Assembly (NCBI RefSeq): GCF_000934745.1
Contig: NZ_KN882169.1
Coordinates: 4,039 to 68,038, forward strand
Source: Desulfonatronum thioautotrophicum
GTDB lineage: Bacteria > Desulfobacterota > Desulfovibrionia > Desulfovibrionales > Desulfonatronaceae
Reading direction: 5' to 3'
Length of the DNA stretch: 64,000 nucleotides
Under the pieces are notes generated by a model. It was not told the DNA's origin. It did no database searches and worked only from the letters and a program-made list of their open reading frames with translations. How positions within the stretch are numbered: the first letter of the stretch is position 1; each line of letters starts with the position of its first letter. This document shows positions 34,118 through 43,086 of the stretch, piece by piece. The translations under genes were made by a program, and so were the position numbers.

Positions 34118-34330
34118 CTTCAGGCGGGTGATGTTCTCGAAGCTCAGGATGTCTTCGCGGATCAGGCCGTTTAGGTGCAGACGCCTCCATCGTCCGGCTT
34201 CGGCCTCATCCTCGGCCAGCCAGGGCTCGGGAAAACCTCCGCGAAGCAGAAACCGTTCCAGATCCCTGGTCAGGCCGACGGCTTCCAACTCCGCCGGGGT
34301 AAGCGGAAACAGCCGGTGGTGAAAAGACAA
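34118..34330 (-). pseudogene. Fragment of DUF4143 / AAA ATPase
   Basis: The translated piece (FPLTPAELEAVGLTRDLERFLLRGGFPEPWL and WRRLHLNGLIREDILSFENI) matches the region between the AAA ATPase and DUF4143 domains of a common ATP-binding protein family. The N-terminal P-loop half and most of the DUF4143 part are missing, so only a relic remains. The rest of the ~690-bp stretch 33982-34669 shows no other gene. Confidence 0.65.
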
Positions 34331-34617
34331 TTGCGCTGCCCTTTGCGGATTTGTCGCGACAAAACCGCAATGGACATGCGTATTGCCTGAAGGAAATCGG
34401 GGATGAATCTGCTTGCTCGGGGCCGGAGCGAGTTCATATACGGCATTCTGAGATGATTTGGCTCTTGGCCATTGGCAGACAAATGTTTTCGGAAGAAGGT
34501 CAAGCAGTTATCCCTTTCGCTCGGGTTGTGGGCGGTGCACGCCGGAATGGGCCTGCTCCGGATTCCAACGGATATCCACTTCATTTCTTTATCGGTATTG
34601 ACAATATTTTATATTTA

Positions 34618-34633
34618 TATCAAAAAAATGATA
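34618..34633. promoter_or_regulatory. Candidate HipB operator
   Basis: The inverted repeat TATCA-N6-TGATA lies in an AT-rich stretch 36 bp before hipB, with TTGACA at 34598. It is similar in style to the E. coli HipB site TATCC-N8-GGATA. Assignment by analogy only. Confidence 0.35.
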
Positions 34634-34669
34634 ATTTTTTTTTATAGCTTGAAACACTATTCAGCAGCC

Positions 34670-34912
34670 ATGCAAACACGAATCAAGGTCACCTCGCCGG
34701 AGTCTCTTGGAGCATCGCTCAGAGCGCTGCGTAAGGACAAGGGGCTGAACCAGACTGAAGCCGGGAAACCCGCGGGCGTCAACCAAGTCACCGTCTCGAG
34801 CATTGAACGGGGAGTTCCGACCAGGGTGGATACGCTTTTTCGACTTCTTGCGGCCCTTGATCTGGAGTTGGTGATCCAGCCGAGAGAAAAGCCGGATGAG
34901 GATGCATGGTGA
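34670..34912 (+). CDS. hipB: HipB-like antitoxin (XRE-family HTH)
   Basis: 80 residues from the ATG at 34670. The HTH is SLGASLRALRKDKGLNQTEAGKPAGVNQVTVSSIERG, an XRE/Cro fold, with the short C-terminal strand LELVIQPREK typical of HipB. The HTH has Gly-Lys-Pro (EAGKPAGV) where most family members have a regular helix, so binding may be altered. It overlaps hipA by 7 bp. It should repress the operon and neutralise HipA. Confidence 0.85.
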   Translation: MQTRIKVTSPESLGASLRALRKDKGLNQTEAGKPAGVNQVTVSSIERGVPTRVDTLFRLLAALDLELVIQPREKPDEDAW

Positions 34913-36234
34913 TGGGGCGACGCAAGCTTTCAAGGGAACTCTCCGTCTGGATGAACGGTCTCCGCGTGGGGACGCTCAAGCGACATTCCAGCGGCAAGCT
35001 CGAATTTGGCTATCATGAACAGTGGATGCGCGAAAATTCAGCGCGGCCCCTGTCGCTTTCAATGCCGTTGCGAGCAGAGCCGTATTCCGGGGACGTGGTG
35101 GAAAATTATTATGACAATCTCCTCCCGGACAACCAGGCCGTCAGGCGTCATCTCCAACGGAAATTTCATACTCCCTCGGACAACAGCTTTGATCTGCTGT
35201 CGCATATCGGGCGCGACTGCATTGGTGCAGTCCAACTCTGTCCGATCGAAAGAGACCCTCCACCAGTCCATGACATTGACGCCACTCCTGTCACCGATGA
35301 TCAGATAGCCGGGATACTCGGCAACAGCCGGGTCATGCCGCTCGGTATTTCCGGCGATGATGATTTTCGGATCTCCCTGGCAGGAGCGCAGGATAAAACA
35401 GCGTTACTCCTTCACGCTGGAAGATGGCATCGTCCCCATGGCTCGACTCCGACCACCCATATCCTGAAGCTGCCGATCGGCCGCATCGAGCATCAGAACA
35501 TCGACTTGTCCGACAGTGTGGAAAATGAATGGCTTTGCCATCAAATCGTCAAGGAATTCGGGCTTCCGGTTGCCGAAGCAAGCATGCGGTGGTTTGCGGG
35601 GGTAAACGTTCTTGTGATCAAACGGTACGACAGGAGGGTGTCGGAAGATCGGTCCTGGATCGTCCGGTTGCCTCAGGAGGACATGTGTCAGGCGTTGGGT
35701 GTCCCTTCAGCTCTCAAATACGAAAGCGACGGCGGACCGGGTATTGAAGACATCATGAAGCTGCTCCTGGGATCATCCAGAAGCTTTGAGGACAGAAAAA
35801 CATTCCTCACGGCGAACTTCCTCTTCTGGTTGTTGGCCGCGATCGATGGACACGCGAAAAATTTCAGCATCTTTCTCCAGGCGGGAGGGATTTACCACCT
35901 CGCTCCGCTCTACGACATCCTTTCCGCATATCCCTGTCTCGCGAAACGGAATCTGGAGGAACGCAAAATAAAAATGGCCATGGCCGTGCGCGGAGCAAAT
36001 CGCCACTACCATTGGTTCAAAATTCTGAGCAGGCATTGGATCAGTACATCTAAAGCCTGCCACTTTCCCGCGGATGAGATGGAAGCAATCATCTCGGAAA
36101 TGCTTCAACAACTGGATGGCGTGATTGCAAGTGTCTCGCGGCAAATGCCAAGCAATTTCCCGAGCAATGTGGCTGAGCCGATATTCACCGGGCTGCTGCA
36201 CGCCCGGGACAGGATCATCCGAAGCGGTAACTGA
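34906..36234 (+). CDS. hipA: HipA-like serine/threonine kinase toxin
   Basis: A 442-residue HipA kinase of toxin-antitoxin modules; E. coli HipA phosphorylates glutamyl-tRNA synthetase. The N-terminal subdomain has LSVWMNGLRVGTL and LSLSMPLR. The kinase has ISLAGAQDKTALLL, the VIKRYDR strand, the catalytic loop AAIDGHAKNFSIFL (Asp314) and the metal-binding LYDILSAYP. All key residues look intact. Start codons at 34906 (ATG) and 34912 (ATG) are both possible. It is followed by an unrelated leftward gene. Confidence 0.9.
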   Translation: MVMGRRKLSRELSVWMNGLRVGTLKRHSSGKLEFGYHEQWMRENSARPLSLSMPLRAEPYSGDVVENYYDNLLPDNQAVRRHLQRKFHTPSDNSFDLLSHIGRDCIGAVQLCPIERDPPPVHDIDATPVTDDQIAGILGNSRVMPLGISGDDDFRISLAGAQDKTALLLHAGRWHRPHGSTPTTHILKLPIGRIEHQNIDLSDSVENEWLCHQIVKEFGLPVAEASMRWFAGVNVLVIKRYDRRVSEDRSWIVRLPQEDMCQALGVPSALKYESDGGPGIEDIMKLLLGSSRSFEDRKTFLTANFLFWLLAAIDGHAKNFSIFLQAGGIYHLAPLYDILSAYPCLAKRNLEERKIKMAMAVRGANRHYHWFKILSRHWISTSKACHFPADEMEAIISEMLQQLDGVIASVSRQMPSNFPSNVAEPIFTGLLHARDRIIRSGN

Positions 36235-36271
36235 AGGTTGACCCGAGTGTGGACTTCGCGAAGACGCATGG

Positions 36272-37252
36272 TCACGCCCCTGATATATCCACGCCCCAGC
36301 GCATGAGGGCCAGGCAGATCAACAGCGCGCCCTCGGTTCTGGAAAGTTTCCAGCCGCTGCGGATGAAAAAAAGGACCAGGAGCATCATGGCGTTGAGCAG
36401 GATCATGGAAAGCAGGGCACTTTCCGGGGCATGGAGGGGGCGCAGGAGCATGGTCAGGCCCAGGACGCCGGCGAAGTTGAAGATGTCGCTGCCCAGCAGG
36501 TTGCCCAGGATCATGTCGTTGCGACCCTTGAGCGAGGCGGCCAGGCAGGTGGCCAGCTCCGGCAGGGAGGTTCCGGCGGCGACAATGGTCACGCCGATGG
36601 TCCATTGACTGACACCCATGATCAGGGCCAACTCCGTGGCCGCCTGGACCATGATTCGGCCCCCGAGGGCCACGCCGATGAAGCCCGCCAGAAGCAGCAC
36701 GTAGGTTCGCCAGCCGATTTTCTCCCTCACGTGACTGCCATCCCCGTCTTCCTCGCCCTTTTTGAGAGCTCCGGAAACCATGGTGATCCCGGTGATTTCC
36801 TTCGGTGCGCGGGCGAAAAGCAGCACAGTGTAGCCCACAAGGCCGCAAAGCAGGATCGTTCCTGACCATCTCCCCAGAAAATCCAGGTAAATCATGGCCA
36901 TGATCGTCATGGTCAATCCCAGGAGCAGGCCGCTGTCCCGATAGAGCAGGGTCGAGTGGGTGGGGATGGGGCGGATCATGGCCACCAGGCCGAGGATCAA
37001 CCCCAGGTTGAAGATGTTCGACCCCAGGACGTTGGAAAGGGCAATGGCGGGCAAGCCTTGATACGCCGCGGTCACGGTGACCAGAAATTCCGGTGCCGAG
37101 GTTCCGGCGGCGACGATGGTCAGGCCGATAACCAGCTCGGAAATGCCAAAGCGCCGGGCAATGGCCGCGGCATGGTCCACGATCAGGTCCGCCCCTTTCC
37201 AGAGCAGAACTGCGCTGACCAGGATCAGACCAAGGTTGATGAGGATATCCAT
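36272..37252 (-). CDS. Calcium/sodium antiporter (CaCA family)
   Basis: A 326-residue membrane protein with two inverted copies of the CaCA alpha repeat: VAAGTSAPEFLVTVTAAYQG with LGSNIFNLGLILGLV, and VAAGTSLPELATCLAASLKG with LLGSDIFNFAGVLGL. Ten hydrophobic segments with a short cytosolic loop between halves match the YrbG subgroup. It exchanges Na+ (or H+) for Ca2+. No ribosome binding site is obvious. Relevance to a high-salt habitat is inference only. Confidence 0.93.
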   Translation of the reverse strand: MDILINLGLILVSAVLLWKGADLIVDHAAAIARRFGISELVIGLTIVAAGTSAPEFLVTVTAAYQGLPAIALSNVLGSNIFNLGLILGLVAMIRPIPTHSTLLYRDSGLLLGLTMTIMAMIYLDFLGRWSGTILLCGLVGYTVLLFARAPKEITGITMVSGALKKGEEDGDGSHVREKIGWRTYVLLLAGFIGVALGGRIMVQAATELALIMGVSQWTIGVTIVAAGTSLPELATCLAASLKGRNDMILGNLLGSDIFNFAGVLGLTMLLRPLHAPESALLSMILLNAMMLLVLFFIRSGWKLSRTEGALLICLALMRWGVDISGA

Positions 37253-37263
37253 GACGGATGGTA

Positions 37264-38325
37264 TCAGGCGTGGGCGTCGATCCAGTCCTGCTTTTCCTGC
37301 CTGGTCTGGTCCCAGCTCATGTCGCTCCAGCCAGTGGAGTATTGGGCGTTTGTGTCTTGCGGAATTTGAAGGATACGGGACTGTCCGGAAGTGGTGACGC
37401 GAATCTGGGCCGGTTCACCGGGTGTCCGTTTCTTGGCCGTAAAACCGGCCACAAACAGGGCGGCTTCGCGGATGTCGTCTTCCGACCAGTCCATGCCCGG
37501 TTTGCAACGCCCCAGGGCCAGCGGGCCTTGGATGTCCACGGCCTTGAAGAGCAGATCCTGATTCTGGGCCATGCGTTCCAGAGTGTCGTTGTCCGCCTTG
37601 TTGCGGCCGACCATGACCCATAAATTCTTGTTCCAGTATTGCCGGGCTAGGTTGGCCAAGGCGAAGTCATGCGGGGAGGGCTCGGGAATCCGTGTGAGCA
37701 CCGGCCAGAACCGCTTGGCGGATTCCTGTTCAGCCAGCAGACACCCGCCGGCCGGGGTGGGGATTTCCTTCAGTCCATAGGCTTCGGCCAGGCGGAGCTG
37801 GTCCTTGCGTCCGCGGCCGGAGATGGAATGCAGCCGGGAACGATCCACCAGGCCCTCCTCCTCCATGGGGGTGGGAGGCATGTGTCCGGCGCAGAGAGGT
37901 CGCAGCAGCAGGTCGCGGACCTCGGCCTGTTTGCTGATCAGGTTCAGGGTGTCCCGGCGTTGGGACATGGGCCGCTGACCCAGGACCTCGCCGGTGATCA
38001 GGAACCGGGCGCCGTAGTGGTCCAGCAGGGACCTGGCATGGGCCAGCATGGTAATCTTGCAGTCCACACAGGGGTTGAGCACCTTGCCGTAGCCGAAGCG
38101 CGGGCCCTGGCGCAGGATGTCGATGTATTTCTGGTGCACGTCCACGGGGTGGATCTCCAGCCCGTAGATGCGTTGCCAGTGATCAATCTTGTCCGGATGG
38201 CCGAAAAACGGTGAACAGAAGTGCAGGCCGAGAACGCGCAGCCCCTGGTCCTGGATGGTCTTCATGGCCAGGATGCTGTCCAGTCCACCGGAGTAGAGGG
38301 CCAAGGCGTGGTAGGTTTGGTTCAT
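37264..38325 (-). CDS. ThiI/thiouridylase-like PP-loop protein
   Basis: 353 residues from Met at 38325. The N-terminus ALALYSGGLDSILAMKTI is a PP-loop (SGGxDS) ATP pyrophosphatase motif, and VLNPCVDCKITMLAHARSLL and FLITGEVLGQRPMSQ match proteins annotated as tRNA thiouridylase or ThiI/MnmA-like. C-terminal ~130 residues (LWVMVGRNKADNDTLERMAQ) form a further conserved domain of unknown role. It probably activates a substrate, likely tRNA, by adenylation before sulfur transfer. An in-frame Met at 38454 is not favoured. Confidence 0.83.
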   Translation of the reverse strand: MNQTYHALALYSGGLDSILAMKTIQDQGLRVLGLHFCSPFFGHPDKIDHWQRIYGLEIHPVDVHQKYIDILRQGPRFGYGKVLNPCVDCKITMLAHARSLLDHYGARFLITGEVLGQRPMSQRRDTLNLISKQAEVRDLLLRPLCAGHMPPTPMEEEGLVDRSRLHSISGRGRKDQLRLAEAYGLKEIPTPAGGCLLAEQESAKRFWPVLTRIPEPSPHDFALANLARQYWNKNLWVMVGRNKADNDTLERMAQNQDLLFKAVDIQGPLALGRCKPGMDWSEDDIREAALFVAGFTAKKRTPGEPAQIRVTTSGQSRILQIPQDTNAQYSTGWSDMSWDQTRQEKQDWIDAHA

Positions 38326-38473
38326 AGAGTGGGGGTAAGATGGTGCGAGCGAATAAAAAACGAAAAAAAATGAGCGTACGCTCTTTCCCCCGCAAGCGCA
38401 AAAACGCCAAGTCTTCCCATCCCCCCCCCTTATTGCTTGAGGCTGATCGAACAAAATCAGGGCTGAAGTACTG

Positions 38474-38594
38474 TTTGGGTGGATGGTTCAGAATTGGTTG
38501 GCAAATCCATGTATGGGGGTTGATTGCCCCACGGAACAACGTCATCCGTCACGGTCAATCCGGATGTCCGAAAAAATGTAAACAAAATAATTCG
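38474..38594. repeat. Dispersed intergenic repeat, copy B (uninterrupted)
   Basis: Matches the flanks of 11203-11404 over ~115 bp, including AAATCCATGTATGGGG, CACGGTCAATC and AAAAAATGTAAAC, but lacks the REP insertion. It lies in the 418-bp gap before the GntR gene. The remainder of the gap shows no other feature. Confidence 0.7.
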
Positions 38595-38743
38595 GAGCCA
38601 AGAACCATTCCTGTTTTGGGGGTTGACATTCAGCTTTCAACAGATAGATTGGTCCTTCCATTGGCGTGTTGGATGTGTGCCGTTTTTTTTATTATGCCAA
38701 TTTCGCTGATATTTTTTCACGAATTGGTTTTTCGAGGGGAAGA

Positions 38744-39616
38744 ATGGACGGTCCATTTGCAGGTGCTTCAAGCGGAAAACTGGAAAATGTTTGCTGTGTT
38801 CCAGCCAAGGCCGGTCGTGCGGGTGAGGATATCGCCCTGCAAATTCAGGCCGCTGTACTTGACGGTACGGTTCGCCCTGGGGAGCGACTGCCCAGCGAGC
38901 GGGAACTGCAGGTTTTGTTCAAGACCGGTCGCGGCGTGATCCGGGAAGCCCTGCAGGTGCTCAAGCACAAGGGGTTGATCGAGATTCGCAAAGGAGCCAA
39001 GGGCGGTGCTTTTGTCAAAAACATCGAGGTGGTCAGCGTCAGCGAGGCGTTTGCCCTGTTTTTGCGCCAGAATCAGACGGACCCGAACAACCTGATTGAA
39101 TTCCGGGAGAGCCTGGATTTGGTCATCACGGACCTGGCTATTGCCCGAGGAAGTGCTGGGCAAAAGCAACAGCTCGTGGAGCGGACCGAGACCCTGGCCA
39201 AAGTTGCAAATTGTTCCGTGGCTCACGATGCGTCCCATCCGGAAGGCAATCCTGGTTCAGCAAGTATGGAGGGGGCGGAGACCCTGGTTGAACTGGACCG
39301 GGAGCTCAATCTGTTGTTTGCCAAAATGGCCGGAAATCCGATCTTCGAGTGGATCATGCAGGCGATCCAGAGTGGTTTCAGCTCTCTGGACAATGCCCTG
39401 TATGAAGATGCCGCGTATCGGCGCATCGCGGTGGGCAATTGGCAAAACACGGCTCAGGCAATTTTTCGGAACGATCCACTGAAGGCCAAGTCCTTTATCA
39501 GTTATCACTATATGGTATTACGCCAGAAGGTGGATCAGGCCCACGCGATAAATGATAGCGGAGTCAAAACGACAATAATTCAAGGAGAGAATTGGAGTGC
39601 CTCAGAAAACATATGA
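38744..39616 (+). CDS. GntR/FadR-family regulator of choline locus
   Basis: 290 residues from the ATG at 38744 (GAGGGGAAGA upstream). The N-terminal winged helix is IALQIQAAVLDGTVRPGERLPSERELQVLFKTGRGVIREALQVLKHKGLIEIRKGAKGG-like, here covering residues ~30-95, and an all-helical FCD-type ligand domain follows. The gene's last 20 bp overlap choline dehydrogenase, so it is cotranscribed with it and probably regulates it. Effector unknown. Confidence 0.88.
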   Translation: MDGPFAGASSGKLENVCCVPAKAGRAGEDIALQIQAAVLDGTVRPGERLPSERELQVLFKTGRGVIREALQVLKHKGLIEIRKGAKGGAFVKNIEVVSVSEAFALFLRQNQTDPNNLIEFRESLDLVITDLAIARGSAGQKQQLVERTETLAKVANCSVAHDASHPEGNPGSASMEGAETLVELDRELNLLFAKMAGNPIFEWIMQAIQSGFSSLDNALYEDAAYRRIAVGNWQNTAQAIFRNDPLKAKSFISYHYMVLRQKVDQAHAINDSGVKTTIIQGENWSASENI

Positions 39617-41252
39617 CGTGATTATCATCGGTGCCGGGACCGCGGGGAGTATTTTGGCCAATCGGTTGAGCGCGGATCCGGATCGTCGGGTGCTTGTCCT
39701 GGAAGCCGGTCGCTGGGACCACAAGATGGATTTTCGGATCCACATGCCCTCGGCCCTGGCTTTCAATCTGACCAACACATTCTATAACTGGGCCTACGAG
39801 TCCGAGCCGGAACAGCACATGCACAACCGCCGGATTGCCCAGCCCCGGGGCAAGGTCCTGGGCGGTTCCAGTTCCATTAACGGAATGATCCACATTCGCG
39901 GCAACGCCATGGACTACGAGAAATGGGGCGCGATCAAGGGCCTGGAGACTTGGGACTACGCCCACTGTCTGCCCTACTTTCAGAAGATGGAGTACCGGTT
40001 GAAGGGCGCGGACGCCTATCAGGGACGCACCGGCGGGCAGTATCTGACCACCCCGCAGTGCGACAACCCCCTGTTTGACGCCTTTTTTGCCGCGGTCCAG
40101 CAAGCCGGTTACCCGATCACTTCGGACGTGAACGGCCACCAGCAGGAAGGGTTCGGCAAGTTCGAGAGTACCACCTATCGCGGTAATCGCTGGAGCACGG
40201 CCCGCGGGTACCTGCATCCGGCCTTGCACCGTTCCAACCTGAAGCTGATTTGCAAGGCCCTGACCACCAGGGTGCTTTTTGAGGGCCTTACCGCCGTGGG
40301 CGTGGAATACCGCAAGGGCGGCAAGCTGCACAAAGTGTACGCCGGCGAGGTCATCTGTTGCGGAGGAGCGATCAATTCCCCACAACTCCTGCAGCTCTCA
40401 GGGGTTGGTAACCCTGAACACCTCCTGGCCAAGGGCGTTTCCGTGGTTGCGGACCTGCCTGGCGTTGGCGAGAACCTCCAGGATCACCTGGAGGTCTACG
40501 TGCAGTGCGCGTCCAAGCGACCGGTCAGCCTCTATCCGGCACTCAAGCCCTGGAACATGCCGAAGATCGGTCTGGAGTGGCTGTTTTGGCGCAAGGGAAT
40601 CGGAGCAAGCAATCACTTTGAGGCCGGCGGCTTTGTGCGCAGCAATGATGAAGTGGCCTACCCGAATCTGCAGTTCCACTTCCTGCCCATCGCCATCCGT
40701 TACGACGGGAGCGCGCCCAGCGAGGGCCACGGGTACCAGCTCCATGTCGGGCCGATGTACAGCGACGCAAAGGGCTCGGTGCGGCTGCTGTCCAATGACC
40801 CGACCACCCCGCCGCGGATTCGGTTCAACTACCTGTCCACGGAAAAGGATCGCAAGGAATGGATCGAGGCCATTGCCTGTGCCCGGAAAATATTCAACCA
40901 GCCAGCCTTCGAGGCCTTCAAGAGCAAGGAGCTTTCCCCGGGTGAGCACATCTCCTCTGACGAGGAGGTTCTGGACTTTGTGGCTCGGGAAGGGGAGAGC
41001 GCCTACCATCCCAGCTGCACCTGCAAAATGGGCTATGACGATATGGCCGTGGTGGACAAGGACTTGCGTGTGCATGGTTTGAAAAATCTGCGGGTGGTGG
41101 ATGCTTCGGTGATGCCGGAGATCACCAATGGGAACATTTGCGCTCCGGTGCTGATGATCGCGGAAAAGGCCGCGGATGCGATTTTGGGGAATACACCTCT
41201 GCCGCCGTCCACATTGGACTTTTATCGACACACGGCGGCAGGTGACAAGTAA
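39597..41252 (+). CDS. betA: Choline dehydrogenase (GMC oxidoreductase)
   Basis: A 551-residue FAD enzyme of the GMC family. The dinucleotide fold is VIIIGAGTAGSILANRLS, GMC signature 1 is in GKVLGGSSSINGMIHIRGN, signature 2 is GAINSPQLLQLSGVGNP, and the active-site His is in YHPSCTCKMG. BetA oxidises choline to betaine aldehyde for glycine betaine synthesis. GTG start with AAGGAGAG seven bases away. No betB is adjacent, so another aldehyde-oxidising enzyme would be needed. Other GMC alcohol dehydrogenases cannot be excluded, but the choline-binding protein downstream supports choline. Confidence 0.88.
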   Translation: MPQKTYDVIIIGAGTAGSILANRLSADPDRRVLVLEAGRWDHKMDFRIHMPSALAFNLTNTFYNWAYESEPEQHMHNRRIAQPRGKVLGGSSSINGMIHIRGNAMDYEKWGAIKGLETWDYAHCLPYFQKMEYRLKGADAYQGRTGGQYLTTPQCDNPLFDAFFAAVQQAGYPITSDVNGHQQEGFGKFESTTYRGNRWSTARGYLHPALHRSNLKLICKALTTRVLFEGLTAVGVEYRKGGKLHKVYAGEVICCGGAINSPQLLQLSGVGNPEHLLAKGVSVVADLPGVGENLQDHLEVYVQCASKRPVSLYPALKPWNMPKIGLEWLFWRKGIGASNHFEAGGFVRSNDEVAYPNLQFHFLPIAIRYDGSAPSEGHGYQLHVGPMYSDAKGSVRLLSNDPTTPPRIRFNYLSTEKDRKEWIEAIACARKIFNQPAFEAFKSKELSPGEHISSDEEVLDFVAREGESAYHPSCTCKMGYDDMAVVDKDLRVHGLKNLRVVDASVMPEITNGNICAPVLMIAEKAADAILGNTPLPPSTLDFYRHTAAGDK

Positions 41253-41291
41253 TCAGGAATTTTCCAACCATCCAACCAAAGGAGAGGATCG

Positions 41292-42236
41292 ATGGACAAG
41301 AAATTGAGTAAATTGATGATGGCTTTTGCCATGGTCGTAATCATCGGCTTTGCCGGCAATGCCATGGCCTCCAAGGAGGTCCGGTTCGTGTACGTGCCCT
41401 GGACCTGCGTGACGGTAAAGACCGAGGTGGCGCAGCACTTTTTGAATGAACTGGGCTATGATGCCACCAGCATGCTGCTCTCCGTGCCAATAGCCTACCA
41501 GGCCATGGCCACCAACCAGGCGGACATTTTTCTCGGGAACTGGATGCCGACCATGCAGAGTATCGCCGAGCCGCATTTCGAGAGCGGCAATGTGGAATCG
41601 TTTTCCGTGATCATGGAAGGCGCCAAGTACACCCTGGCCGTGCCCACCTATGTGTACGAGGGCGGCTTGCGTGATTTCTCGGACATTGCCAAATTCGGGG
41701 AAAAGCTGGAGTACAGAATTTACGGCATTGAAGAGGGGAATGACGGCAATGAGGTCATTGAAATGATGATCAATGAAAACATGTTCAACCTGGGGGACTT
41801 CGAACTGATTCCCTCCAGTGAAACGGCCATGCTGACCCAGGTCCAGAATTTTGCCCGCAACCAGCAGTGGATCGTCTTTCTGGGCTGGTCCCCGCACTGG
41901 ATGAACAAGATCATCGACATGTCCTATCTTACGGGCAGCGATGAAACCACTTTTGGCGAGAATGACGGAACGGCTACTGTATACATCAATATCCGTAGCG
42001 GTTTTGATCAACAGCAGCCCAACGTGGCCAATTTTCTGAATAACTATCTGGTGCCCATCGAGATGGTCAACGAGGCCATGAACATGCTCCATGAGGACTC
42101 CGCACTGGAGCCCCTGGAAGCCGGGCTGACCTGGTTGCGGGCCAACCCGGAAATCTATCGTGGCTGGATGGATGGTGTGACCACGGCCGACGGCCGGCCG
42201 GCGATGCCGGTGATTGAAGCCCTGATGGCGCACTAG
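41292..42236 (+). CDS. Choline/glycine betaine ABC transporter substrate-binding protein
   Basis: A 314-residue exported protein (signal peptide LMMAFAMVVIIGFAGNAMA). It is of the OpuAC/ChoX type. EVRFVYVPWTCVTVKTEVAQ, ADIFLGNWMPTMQ and FLGWSPHWMN supply the aromatic residues expected for the quaternary-ammonium box. AAGGAGAG precedes the ATG. No permease or ATPase gene follows; they must be encoded elsewhere, or the protein serves as a sensor. Confidence 0.88.
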   Translation: MDKKLSKLMMAFAMVVIIGFAGNAMASKEVRFVYVPWTCVTVKTEVAQHFLNELGYDATSMLLSVPIAYQAMATNQADIFLGNWMPTMQSIAEPHFESGNVESFSVIMEGAKYTLAVPTYVYEGGLRDFSDIAKFGEKLEYRIYGIEEGNDGNEVIEMMINENMFNLGDFELIPSSETAMLTQVQNFARNQQWIVFLGWSPHWMNKIIDMSYLTGSDETTFGENDGTATVYINIRSGFDQQQPNVANFLNNYLVPIEMVNEAMNMLHEDSALEPLEAGLTWLRANPEIYRGWMDGVTTADGRPAMPVIEALMAH

Positions 42237-42391
42237 GTGTGAGCGATTCTCGGTTGACCGTTCACAAGTGGAGGGTGCTCAGCGCTCTGGGTATCCATTT
42301 TCATGAAACGGTGGATCGTTGCATCAGGCAGGCGAACTAAACCTGATCAAGGCAATGGTTTTCCCTTGACCCGCCTGTCCTTCTGTCCTTC

Positions 42392-42506
42392 GTAGGGGCG
42401 GCCCTTGCGGCCGCCCTGACTGATGCCGCTAGGTGCGTGGCAAGGCAATCTGTTGATATTTCATCGAATTACCGAGAAAAAGGGCAGGCGCAAGGCCTGC
42501 CCCTAC
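42392..42506. repeat. REP-type bipartite element (REPIN-like) 3
   Basis: GTAG starts the left hairpin (GGGGCGGCCC/GCGGCCGCCC region) and CTAC ends the right one (AGGGCAGGCGCAAGGCCTGC). Terminal arms match 21/25 when inverted. It occupies the 388-bp gap between the choline-binding gene and the ferredoxin. A short GACCGATCTGACCGAT tandem at 42568-42585 is the only other structure there. Confidence 0.7.
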
Positions 42507-42624
42507 CTAATTGGTGGCTGCCATTCTCCTGGATTTACCTCACCGGACTGGTCGGTCTGGCAGGTCTGACCGATCTGACCGATTTGGTCCCTTTGGCCCT
42601 TGAACATTGAACTTTGGATTCGTC

Positions 42625-43086
42625 ATGCAACAATCTCGTCCATCTGTATTCATCCGCACCCATTTCGATGCCTGCACGGGCTGCCAGCTCTGCCAGGCAG
42701 CCTGTTCCCTGCACATGTTCGGCGGGTATAATCCCCGGAAATCCATGCTGACCATTCGGCGCAAATGGGAGAACATGGCCCATATTCCGGTGGTCTGCGA
42801 GCAGTGTGCCAGTCCGATGTGTTTGCGGGCTTGTCCGGTGCAGGCGATATCCCGGGACGAGAAAACCAAAGTCGTGGCTATTGACCGGGAGAAATGCATT
42901 TCCTGTGGCTTGTGCGATCGGTATTGCCCATTGGGTATGATCCATCTGGACGCGGAAAGCGGCAAGGCCTTCAAGTGCGACCTGTGCGACGGCAGCCCCG
43001 GTTGCGTGAAGGCCTGCCCCACGGGAGCCCTGGATTTGTGCACGTCACCAATGCATTCGGGAGACGGCGCGGAGGGCCGATCATGA
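42625..43086 (+). CDS. 4Fe-4S ferredoxin subunit for aldehyde oxidoreductase
   Basis: A 153-residue protein with four clusters' worth of cysteine motifs: CTGCQLCQAAC, CEQCASPMCLRACP, CISCGLCDRYCP and CDLCDGSPGCVKACP. This is the FdhB/HycB-like four-cluster ferredoxin usually encoded beside AOR. It should carry electrons from the tungsten enzyme to other redox partners. A TTG at 42607 is an alternative start. Its stop overlaps the AOR ATG (ATGA), so the two are coupled. Confidence 0.9.
   Translation: MQQSRPSVFIRTHFDACTGCQLCQAACSLHMFGGYNPRKSMLTIRRKWENMAHIPVVCEQCASPMCLRACPVQAISRDEKTKVVAIDREKCISCGLCDRYCPLGMIHLDAESGKAFKCDLCDGSPGCVKACPTGALDLCTSPMHSGDGAEGRS

Noticed and set aside
39223-39508. Reverse-strand frames inside the GntR gene
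   Set aside because: No ribosome binding site or family match; shadows of the real gene.
42894-43082. Upstream extension of the AOR gene
   Set aside because: It overlaps the ferredoxin in another frame; AOR homologues begin at the ATG at 43083 with ATGA coupling.
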